Shown here in pieces: positions 57,004 through 64,000 of a stretch of DNA of 64,000 bases. The notes under the pieces were generated by a model. It saw nothing but the letters and a program-made list of their open reading frames with translations, ran no database searches and was not told where the DNA came from. The translations under genes and the position numbers were made by a program. The stretch's first letter is position 1. Every line of letters begins with the position of its first letter. The DNA is from an uncultured Sphingomonadaceae bacterium (lineage in GTDB: Bacteria > Pseudomonadota > Alphaproteobacteria > Sphingomonadales > Sphingomonadaceae), in assembly GCA_947497085.1 (NCBI GenBank), contig CANMFE010000001.1, positions 868,001-932,000 of the forward strand, read 5' to 3'.

Positions 57004-57404
57004 GAAAATTCTCCCGCAATTTTATTTTCGCAAGGTTCACAGGTTTTTTGACCTACAATGTCGATTGACATCTGTTTTTCACTGGTAATTTGATCAGTCT
57101 GGTGAGTGCTGTATGTATTACAAAGCTTTATCATCAGTAGCTCGGCCAAATGTTGCAACTCAACACCTTCATCCATGCCGATGACTTGGTCAGAGTTTTC
57201 ATTGTAAATTTCTGCTTTGAAAGATTTGGCTGCGAACTTAATGACACTTACAAACGTTATCCTCGTTGCCCTGCCAAACTTCACTTTTTGCAACTCACCA
57301 GATTTTATTTTGTTATAAATGTATGTGTTACCCATTCCGAGCAAGAAGCGGACCTCTCGCATATTTAGATATATCGGGTATGTGAGTATTTGTTGGTTAG
57401 TCAT
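57000..57404 (-). CDS. AlpA-like helix-turn-helix protein
   Basis: A 134-residue protein started at the ATG after GGAG, 12 bases inside a longer reading. The N-terminal 65 residues contain the MerR/AlpA fold: YLNMREVRFLLGMGNTYIYNKI, then KVKFGRATRITF. AlpA proteins activate excision or replication genes of integrated elements. The C-terminal half has six acidic/Cys positions (MIKLCNTYSTHQ, CEPCENK) of unknown role. Coupling to the next gene suggests joint control of mobility. Confidence 0.75.
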   Translation of the reverse strand: MTNQQILTYPIYLNMREVRFLLGMGNTYIYNKIKSGELQKVKFGRATRITFVSVIKFAAKSFKAEIYNENSDQVIGMDEGVELQHLAELLMIKLCNTYSTHQTDQITSEKQMSIDIVGQKTCEPCENKIAGEFS

Positions 57405-57440
57405 TTTCAGCTCCATTGTTTAGGCAAAACTTCTCCGATG

Positions 57441-57460
57441 CCAAAATCGTGGAATTTTGG
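57441..57460. repeat. Palindrome 1 upstream of AlpA-like gene
   Basis: CCAAAAT and ATTTTGG pair around six bases, 37 bases upstream of the AlpA-like start. Confidence 0.5.
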
Positions 57461-57494
57461 ATGGGAAGCCTGCCAATTTGTGACCGTTTAATTC

Positions 57495-57509
57495 GCCATC
57501 TATGATGGC
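57495..57509. repeat. Palindrome 2 in the divergent region
   Basis: GCCATC TAT GATGGC, a perfect 6-bp inverted repeat with a three-base centre. Confidence 0.55.
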
Positions 57510-57609
57510 ATTTAGTTATTGGTCATGCGTGGCCATCAAGTCTTCTCGATTGCCTGCTCAACAGATTAGACTTTTGTAAAAATTTGGATATTCTAGAAAG
57601 CGCAAGACA

Positions 57610-57638
57610 TTTATGTCGTTCCTATGGAGCGACATAAA
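57610..57638. repeat. Palindrome 3, 29 bp
   Basis: TTTATGTCG and CGACATAAA pair exactly, extended by one T-G and three further pairs around TAT. It ends 29 bases before the TTG start at 57668. Confidence 0.75.
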
Positions 57639-57667
57639 ACCGACCACAAAATAGAAGGATAATTGTT

Positions 57668-58195
57668 TTGCCAAGAGGAAAGCAGGCATATATTAGGTTG
57701 TATAAGCAAGATTGCAAAAGACCGCTTACACAAAAGGAAATGGTCAATATAGTGCTGTCGATTTGGAGCGAATTTGCTAATCGCTTACGCAGTCACTCTG
57801 GATTGTCCGAATTTTCACCTACTAAAAATGAAAATGCAAAAAATTTCTTACGACGAGAAATTTATGCCCTGGGCCTAGCTATACAGAAAAACCAGCCAAC
57901 TACTTTTTATCCGAAAGATCTGATCGACAAGATGAGATTAAAACCAACAACTCGTACTGACTTTTCACCTGGAGTGTTTCATGCATTATTTATGTGCGTT
58001 TATGAAGAAGATGACGTAATATCTCGTTCTGAGAGATGGATGATGACCAGAGAACTGAAATACGCGAAAAGGCACGGCATACCTCCAGAGCTCTTGTGTG
58101 GATTTTTACTCCAGAGTGGAACTCGCAAAGATATTGGTCGCAAACTAGAAAGCGGTTATATTGAACCTGCATTTCGCCACTTACTTGAAAAATGA
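57668..58195 (+). CDS. Hypothetical protein
   Basis: A 175-residue basic protein with a TTG start eight bases after AGAAGGA. It begins MPRGKQAYIRLYKQD, is mostly helical by composition, and contains FSPGVFHALFMCVYEEDDVISRSERW. No known domain is seen. A strong palindrome lies just upstream, suggesting tight control. It converges on the DUF262 gene at the end of the defence operon, so it may be unrelated or part of the mobile backbone. Confidence 0.7.
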   Translation: MPRGKQAYIRLYKQDCKRPLTQKEMVNIVLSIWSEFANRLRSHSGLSEFSPTKNENAKNFLRREIYALGLAIQKNQPTTFYPKDLIDKMRLKPTTRTDFSPGVFHALFMCVYEEDDVISRSERWMMTRELKYAKRHGIPPELLCGFLLQSGTRKDIGRKLESGYIEPAFRHLLEK

Positions 58196-58313
58196 CCACA
58201 ATGTTGAGGCAATAATGAGTGATGTTCAGTGTCACTCAGGCCCCGGACCGCACAAAAAATCGGAATAAACGAATAGCCTGCCCCTGATTACTCATGCCAA
58301 AAGTGGTAAACTG

Positions 58314-60584
58314 TCATGTCTGGGTTGTCGGAGGGCTGCATATTCTTGTGAACCATAAGATCGCAGCCTCACCCTCTTTTGTAGTGATTTCATCAGCCAC
58401 CCGGCTATGACGAATGCTATTTCGCAATTCCGCTAACTGATCGAACTTTGTTATCAAAGCTTCTTTCGCTCCAAACATTGTTTGAAAATCCGGCCATATT
58501 ACTTTTGATGTTATTACGTCCTGCAATTCACGCAGGTCGAAAAATTCCAACTTTGCAATAAGACTTTGATATCTATCGAGATCGAATGCAGCATTTTTGC
58601 GTGCGGTACTAGAAATACGTGCATCCACTTTTTGCTTCACATGTTCGGGGATTCTCTCCCATTCGTTCTTCAATAGGACCGCCACCTTAGAGCGAATACT
58701 CAGTTCTACCAGCTCAATATCCGCATCCAATGATCTGAGATTGGCGGCAAGGTCTAGTCGCTCTTTGATCAACAAAGCCTCCATTGCAGCAACTATCGTC
58801 CTATTTCGCTCTGCGATGAATGCATCATAGTCCTCAACAGAGAATTTGGGTCTGAGCAAAATATCGAACGCAAGAGGAGAAATGAAATGGCTTTCTAAGG
58901 TAGCGCGGACCGAATCTTCCCCATTCTTAGAGATCCATTCGGGGAGATACTCGTTTGGCAGCCGATCATTTATAACTGCACGATTTGTATCTGCAGTAAG
59001 CGGTGTTCGGTTAAGGATCGTGTCGACAGCGCCCTTTTTGAGATGCGCCTGACCCCAGCTCTGTGGCACAATATGATGATCGTCTAAGTCTCCCTTTTTA
59101 GCGACGTTACCTGTAATCCAATCCCTTGCACCCTGAATAATCAGTAGATTGAAGATACCGTTGTAAATCGATGAGCCTCGCCGGATCTCACGGCGAAGGT
59201 CGATATTTCTGAATCTGTGCTTGAATTCAAATATCAGTTCTGGCTCTGCATTTTCATCCTCATACCACTTGGTCATTGCAATAAAATCACGAGCACTGGT
59301 TGATGCGACCGAACCGGAATATCTGTTGAGAAATATTGAAGCCCAGTACCAATGACGGATTTTTCGCTGCGCCGACAGTCTGATTTCTGATGGGCACTTT
59401 TTGGCGGCGGCTTGCAATGCAGCAAAAGCTGGAAGGATCGAAACATAAGGTATGTATTTCGAAGAGATTACGCCAAACTCTTGTGGATGTTGTAGATGCT
59501 CGACGGCATCTTCCAGAGCATCTACAGCCTCGTTCCAACGTTTTGTAAAATCGACCTTGTCAGGAATTAAGATTTCGTCTCGCCGAGTACCATCATGATC
59601 ACGGACTGGCTTTTCCTGACCCGGCAACAAGAAATAAAGATACTTAGGTGAGCAATAAGCCTGGCACAGTATCGACATAACCTGCAATACGTAAACATTC
59701 ATTTTGCCGCTTTCGACAAATTCCAATTTTCTGGAAGCTTCGCGCCACATATGCTTTAATTGGATATGGCGAGGTTTCAACATGGCGTTGATTAGATCGA
59801 ATACATCGAGCGCGACGCCCTTGCTATTAATCTGAGTGAATATGTCGCAGACTTTATCGAGGCCTATATCTCTGTCGAGTTCAACGAATGAAATCTGATA
59901 TTGCCCTGTAAGTTCCTCCACGAAGCTATCAAACTGGCTTCCATTTTCAATATGCATTCGTCCAATTTGAGCTGCATTTTCTTTACCGGATTCTTCCGCC
60001 ACTTCGACTTTCGTTTTCCAATAGGCTTCATAGCCTTGAATCCAGAGTAATGTAGCTCGTCCTCCCGCGCTGAGTATTGAAAGCGGAAAAATATGTCCTG
60101 CATACTGAAGCTCGGGATTTGCTAATATTTTTTTATATTTTTTGTTAAGCCACTCATAGTGAAATGCACCATCATACTCTTCGGCCATGAAGCGATCGAT
60201 GCGGACAAAGTAAACTGCTCGATTGGCGCGTTTTGGAAGTGGAATTTCCGGCATAAAAAGAGCATAATAGAGAGCCGTTAGTCTTTGTTGGCCATCGAGA
60301 ACGATATGCTCTGGCTCACCACAAGATTCATACGGAGCGTTTTGTATGCCTTCAAAACCCCGTACATGTTCGCAAGACAACGCCTTGAAATTATCGGACT
60401 TGCCTTTCCATAGCAACAAACTGCCAATGTAATAATCGAGAAAAATCGAACGGATTAGATCTCGAATATCCCACGGTCCCCATTCGAAGTCTCTTTGAAA
60501 ATCGGGAATAACAAAGCGGCCTTCTTTCAGACGTGATATTAGAGTGTTCAGGCTTATATGGTCAGGCTTCTGTGCGTTTTTCAT
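58314..60584 (-). CDS. DUF262-HNH-HEPN protein (GmrSD/SspE-like)
   Basis: A 756-residue protein. The N-terminal DUF262 domain has IPDFQRDFEW (26-35) and the nucleotide-linked DGQQRLT (97-103). A central HNH nuclease has DHHIVPQ (502-508) with Asn525 downstream (LNRTPL). The C-terminal about 90 residues end in RNSIRH (721-726), which fits the R-x4-H HEPN motif with a Swt1-like context. DUF262/DUF1524 proteins are type IV restriction enzymes (GmrSD) or the SspE effector that cut modified phage DNA. The HEPN tail adds a possible RNase. It follows the SIR2 gene by 12 bases and ends the operon. Confidence 0.85.
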   Translation of the reverse strand: MKNAQKPDHISLNTLISRLKEGRFVIPDFQRDFEWGPWDIRDLIRSIFLDYYIGSLLLWKGKSDNFKALSCEHVRGFEGIQNAPYESCGEPEHIVLDGQQRLTALYYALFMPEIPLPKRANRAVYFVRIDRFMAEEYDGAFHYEWLNKKYKKILANPELQYAGHIFPLSILSAGGRATLLWIQGYEAYWKTKVEVAEESGKENAAQIGRMHIENGSQFDSFVEELTGQYQISFVELDRDIGLDKVCDIFTQINSKGVALDVFDLINAMLKPRHIQLKHMWREASRKLEFVESGKMNVYVLQVMSILCQAYCSPKYLYFLLPGQEKPVRDHDGTRRDEILIPDKVDFTKRWNEAVDALEDAVEHLQHPQEFGVISSKYIPYVSILPAFAALQAAAKKCPSEIRLSAQRKIRHWYWASIFLNRYSGSVASTSARDFIAMTKWYEDENAEPELIFEFKHRFRNIDLRREIRRGSSIYNGIFNLLIIQGARDWITGNVAKKGDLDDHHIVPQSWGQAHLKKGAVDTILNRTPLTADTNRAVINDRLPNEYLPEWISKNGEDSVRATLESHFISPLAFDILLRPKFSVEDYDAFIAERNRTIVAAMEALLIKERLDLAANLRSLDADIELVELSIRSKVAVLLKNEWERIPEHVKQKVDARISSTARKNAAFDLDRYQSLIAKLEFFDLRELQDVITSKVIWPDFQTMFGAKEALITKFDQLAELRNSIRHSRVADEITTKEGEAAILWFTRICSPPTTQT

Positions 60585-60596
60585 ACTTGATCCTAT

Positions 60597-61727
60597 CTAC
60601 GCCTTCCGATGTCGCAGTTCATTTCGAATGAGGCGCAAAATCCCTTCGATATAGTCAAAGCAACCCTGCTCAAACCAAATTGGGGTAATCCCCAGTCCAA
60701 GTAGTTCCGCATTTCGTGCTGCCATTTGCTCTTGATCTGTTGGGCATTGTTCAATCGAAAAATGCTGCGGCAGGTTGATGCCATCATCGTTAGCCGCAGC
60801 TTTGATGGCTTCAAAAACGTGCGTGGTTCGATCTTGGTTCAGGCTGCATCCTAAGAACAAAAGGCTGCTGTTACGAAAGTAGTAATCCAACCCTTGCGGG
60901 ATAGGCAGCGAAAGATCGATTTTATCATCGCCGTAGGCCTGATCATATTGGTTCTTGCTTAATATGCATCCAGCGGGCGTTCGTATGTCACCGTGAAGTT
61001 TTATAACTGTCGTTTTGTCTGCATCTGGCGGCGTCAATATTTCAGCCGGAACAAGCATCTGAACTATGGCGTTATCGCCAATATCATATGATTGCTCAAT
61101 CAAGCGGTCATAGTTCGTCGTTATAACCGTATCTCGAAACAGCTCTGAGGTAAGATACAGGGTTGGTGGTATCTCACCATTGCGGTCAAATGCATCGCGT
61201 AATTCCTGGTGAAAGACGTCGCGCCCTCCTTCATTCTCTATTCGATCGACTATGGTTTCATATTGTCCATTTGAAAGCAAATCTTCTACTTCTGGTTGCG
61301 CTAACCCTGCCGTTCGCCATTGATCACGCAAGTGCGTCTTCCAAGTCGGAAAGCCACCGGGCTGGGAAATGCCTGCACCTATGAACGGGACTACATCGCC
61401 ATTTTCAATTCGCGCGCAAAGTTGATCAAAGCGCTGCGCGTTTCGCTGTGACCAATGTTCGTCACCGCAAATCTGCGATAGATGTTCTGAGCCTAGCCAT
61501 TCGTTCCGTTGTTCAATCCAATATTCGCCAAGAGCCTGATCATAGGCTTCGCGATCGCCTGCAAAAAATGCTTTGCTAGGTTTCGCGACCAGATAGTAAT
61601 CTAGATCTTTGCGAAGGCTGGTCCCATCATCGCCATCAAACCACTCGTTGAAGTCTGCATAATCTTCATATTTCCGATGCGAATCTTCGTCGCACCAGAT
61701 CTTAGGCCGGTCTGGATTACTCGCCAT
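60597..61727 (-). CDS. SIR2-family protein, defence-type
   Basis: A 376-residue protein. The SIR2 core begins after a 100-residue N-terminal extension: FIGAGIS (115-121), TTNYDRL (203-209) and KLHGD (243-247). These are the NAD-binding and catalytic Asn/His motifs of the SIR2_2-type NADases found in anti-phage systems (Thoeris ThsA, DSR, SIR2-pAgo). No zinc-binding cysteine pairs are seen, so it is not a deacetylase of the classic type. The extension is acidic and aromatic (SHRKYEDYADFNEWFDGDDG). It lies 9 bases after hsdS and 12 before the DUF262 gene. Confidence 0.88.
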   Translation of the reverse strand: MASNPDRPKIWCDEDSHRKYEDYADFNEWFDGDDGTSLRKDLDYYLVAKPSKAFFAGDREAYDQALGEYWIEQRNEWLGSEHLSQICGDEHWSQRNAQRFDQLCARIENGDVVPFIGAGISQPGGFPTWKTHLRDQWRTAGLAQPEVEDLLSNGQYETIVDRIENEGGRDVFHQELRDAFDRNGEIPPTLYLTSELFRDTVITTNYDRLIEQSYDIGDNAIVQMLVPAEILTPPDADKTTVIKLHGDIRTPAGCILSKNQYDQAYGDDKIDLSLPIPQGLDYYFRNSSLLFLGCSLNQDRTTHVFEAIKAAANDDGINLPQHFSIEQCPTDQEQMAARNAELLGLGITPIWFEQGCFDYIEGILRLIRNELRHRKA

Positions 61728-61736
61728 ATCGCATCC

Positions 61737-63392
61737 TCACGCAGCTACCTGTTCGGTGATGGCGTCGGCGAGGTCGCGTTGGGTTTGGGCGGCATTGGCA
61801 AGGTGGGATTTTAGCTGGTCACAGTGTGCCATCAGAGCATCAACCTTGGCGATGATGCGGTGTTGCTCGGGGAGGGGCGGTATCGCAACTTCAATATTAC
61901 TTAACTTAGTTTGAGATATATTCACTTGGCTCGCAGCCATACCTGATTTTGCTTTTTCAATTTGTTCAGCCGCAGGACCAACCGATAGAGCTAAGGCAAG
62001 ATAGGCTCCATCAATCTCATCCGATGCGGGGCGGAAACGGATTATTTTGTCCGAGATCATAAGGCGAGGACGAGTCGCCGATACATAGCAACAGATACCT
62101 ACTCGATTGGTTGGGCCAGCTCGAGTGATAAGAATATCGCCAGCTCGGCACTCCGCGTTTAGGCGCGGTTTTAGTTTTTCAGGAAGTTCTTTATTCTGTT
62201 CTGGTAGGTATTTGAGGCGCTGCACTGCAGTAGTTTTTAGAACCCCCCAAGTTTCCTCCGCAATAGCAGGGAATGCAAGACAGGCCGGACTCCATCCCGA
62301 GTCCATTGGACCAATTATCTTACTTAATGGAGCCGACACCCATCCGGTGGGATCGGTCTGTGCCAAAAGCTTACCGCGTACGGCGAGGTCTAGGATAGTT
62401 TGTTTTAGGGCTTCGATGCTGGTTTCGGTGGTGAAGAGGGTGTCGAAATGGCTTTCCAGACGTGCCCAGTTTTTGGCGAGGTCGGCAGCATCCACGCTGT
62501 TGATCAGGGTAGCGAGGATGGTCTCGACCAGCGTCTGATGCGCCGCCATCGCGCCCTCGCTCTCCCGCTCCAATGCATCGCACAGTGTCATCAGCTCATC
62601 GACTTTAGCGACAATGCGCTGTTGTTCGGCGAGCGGTGGCAGAGCAAAGGCTCTCAACTCAAAGTAGCTACGCGGTACGCGTTTTTGGCCTGCCGTCCCG
62701 GTCATATTTGCTTCACCCTCTGAAAGGAAACGAGGGGTTTTCATAGTCAGCAGTAAAAATCGTCGATTAATGCCATCTATCAGTGGCCGGGCAACATGTA
62801 GTTCAGTGGTGCCTGAACCTACGCCGTTGATGAGCCCAACGAAAAGCGCTGCTTTGCCATTTTCAAAGCATGGTGTGATCTTAGCCAGAGCCACGTCGCC
62901 ATCAGCAAAATGAGTATATCCTTTTTTAATATCGCCCCAGTTTCTAGTCTCGAAATCATGAGCGCCGTCAGTACCATTCGATATGAGAGGCATCGGGATA
63001 AACGAAGCTTCCACATCGTCTCTGATACTATTTTTTGGATTTATTATTGCGACATCTATAAGCCTTGCCCATTCCCACCGATTAGGAAGAGTTACTCCGC
63101 CGAGCGGTACTACGGGCTCATCTAACGACTTCGGTCTTCTCATCTGGTTGGATTCAATCGCCTCAGCTTGAGCTTTTCGGGCATGAACCAGAAGTTCTGA
63201 CGCAGGCTCATCGCCCGCATCTTGCTGCACCAATTTCCCAAGCATGGCTAGATCTAGAATAAGTGCGCGTAGCCGATCAATTCCATAGAGGTTAATTTTT
63301 TTGGATGATCCGCGCCCGGTGGTATTTTTGCGCTTGATAGCGCCTGTCCAGATATTGATGTTATCAGCAACAAGCGCTGTAATGTCGTTCAT
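61737..63392 (-). CDS. hsdS: Type I restriction-modification specificity subunit
   Basis: A 551-residue HsdS. Two target-recognition domains (about 100-260 and 345-510) are each followed by a conserved helix beginning PPLAEQQRIVAKVDELM and PPLPEQHRIIAKVDALM. The repeated ILDLAVRGKL / LILDLAMLGKL segments precede each. The halves recognise two parts of a bipartite DNA site. It overlaps hsdM in an ATGA. The second half is slightly shorter. The first residues include a basic KRKNTTGRGSSKK stretch, unusual for HsdS. Confidence 0.92.
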   Translation of the reverse strand: MNDITALVADNINIWTGAIKRKNTTGRGSSKKINLYGIDRLRALILDLAMLGKLVQQDAGDEPASELLVHARKAQAEAIESNQMRRPKSLDEPVVPLGGVTLPNRWEWARLIDVAIINPKNSIRDDVEASFIPMPLISNGTDGAHDFETRNWGDIKKGYTHFADGDVALAKITPCFENGKAALFVGLINGVGSGTTELHVARPLIDGINRRFLLLTMKTPRFLSEGEANMTGTAGQKRVPRSYFELRAFALPPLAEQQRIVAKVDELMTLCDALERESEGAMAAHQTLVETILATLINSVDAADLAKNWARLESHFDTLFTTETSIEALKQTILDLAVRGKLLAQTDPTGWVSAPLSKIIGPMDSGWSPACLAFPAIAEETWGVLKTTAVQRLKYLPEQNKELPEKLKPRLNAECRAGDILITRAGPTNRVGICCYVSATRPRLMISDKIIRFRPASDEIDGAYLALALSVGPAAEQIEKAKSGMAASQVNISQTKLSNIEVAIPPLPEQHRIIAKVDALMAHCDQLKSHLANAAQTQRDLADAITEQVAA

Positions 63393-64000
63393 ACACCTTT
63401 CCCCAGTGCTTCTGCCAATATGTCTTTCAATGAATCGCGAATCGATTGAATTTTGCCTTGCTGATCCGTATAAGCCTTCAATAGCTTGTCTGGGTCCAGT
63501 TCTTCCGTCTCAGCTACGTGCGGATTCTTCATATCGAGGTTATAGCCGCGCTCGGCTACGTCCTCCGCGCTGATCTTCCATGCCTGCGGCATTTCCTTGC
63601 GCGCGCGAAAGCCATCGGCCTCATCCCCCCACCAATCGCGCTCCGCCTGAAACTCCTCAAAACGCATCGGCTTGGTTTTATTATAGCTGGTCACGCCATC
63701 GGGATAGAGATGTTCATAGAACCAGACATTCTTAGTCGGCGTGCCCTTGGTGAAGAACAGTATGTTGGTCTTAATGCCTGTATAGGGTGCGAACACTCCG
63801 TTCGGCAGACGGACGATAGTGTGCAAATTGCATTCTTTAATCAGGCTTTGTTTCAGCGTGGATTTGACGCCTTCGCCAAAGAGAAAACCATCGGGCAGGA
63901 CGACTGCGGCACGACCATTGTTTTTGAGCAACTTAATGATGAGAGCCACAAATAAGTCGGCAGTTTCACGCGTTCGCAAACTAGCGGGAAAATTATTTTC
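63389..64000 (-). CDS. hsdM: Type I DNA N6-methyltransferase, C-terminal part
   Basis: Truncated by the window edge; 203 residues are seen. ENNFPASLRTRETADLFVALIIKLLK and GRAAVVLPDGFLF are typical of the methyltransferase core after the catalytic NPPF, which lies outside the window. VRLPNGVFAPYTGIKTNILFF follows. The C-terminus (EELDPDKLLKAY) docks to HsdS. The hsdR gene is not visible and may lie upstream, to the right. Confidence 0.9.
   Translation of the reverse strand, partial: ENNFPASLRTRETADLFVALIIKLLKNNGRAAVVLPDGFLFGEGVKSTLKQSLIKECNLHTIVRLPNGVFAPYTGIKTNILFFTKGTPTKNVWFYEHLYPDGVTSYNKTKPMRFEEFQAERDWWGDEADGFRARKEMPQAWKISAEDVAERGYNLDMKNPHVAETEELDPDKLLKAYTDQQGKIQSIRDSLKDILAEALGKGV

Noticed and set aside
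57441..57638. CRISPR array
   Set aside because: The three repeats differ in sequence and length, there are no regular spacers, and no cas genes are in view.

Overview
The window looks like chromosome from an alphaproteobacterium, most likely Sphingomonadales. This is inferred from gene content: a short PutA without the DNA-binding domain, a TonB/ExbB/ExbD/ExbD operon, intracellular PHA depolymerase, GlpX-type FBPase, and small periplasmic hypotheticals of the kind common in sphingomonads. No database search was possible, so the taxon is an inference.

Positions 1-26,600 are mostly housekeeping: a truncated DsbA-like thiol oxidoreductase, a PDZ-M48 protease, a LytS/LytTR two-component pair, tadA, a tiny YqaE/Pmp3 protein, rpmB, putA, an MscS channel, a MaoC hydratase plus thiolase pair, a dipeptide epimerase, PHA depolymerase, an MsbA-like ABC exporter, the tonB-exbB-exbD-exbD operon, hom, glpX, a lipoprotein esterase, a flavodoxin, recJ and tRNA-Glu(TTC). 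Positions 26,700-32,060 are a compact histidine-utilisation operon hutI-hutH-hutU-hutG, converging on acs.

Positions 34,250-49,270 form a polysaccharide locus. A WbpP/TviC-like 4-epimerase and a WbpO/TviB-like dehydrogenase, at opposite ends of the locus, can together supply UDP-GalNAcA from UDP-GlcNAc. Between them lie a KpsE/KpsT/KpsM/KpsD-type ABC export set, a PL1-like lyase, a TPR-linked glycosyltransferase, a TPR protein with an LpxL-like acyltransferase tail, and a long TPR protein with a tentative SGNH/GSCFA-like head. A receptor-type alkaline phosphatase lipoprotein and a DUF2235 hydrolase follow.

From about 52,500 to the end the DNA is accessory. It begins with a degenerate tRNA-Leu-like 3' end next to a minimal tyrosine recombinase. 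Then come a DUF3768 protein, a HhH-GPD DNA-glycosylase-like protein, an XRE regulator, a membrane/LprI-like pair, an AlpA-like protein translationally coupled to a protein with an HUH-Rep-like motif order, a cluster of palindromes, and an unknown gene. The window closes with a minus-strand defence operon: hsdM (partial)-hsdS-SIR2-DUF262/HNH/HEPN. The type I methylation genes carrying a SIR2 protein and a three-part GmrSD-like nuclease as downstream partners are the best candidate here for an undescribed combined defence system.
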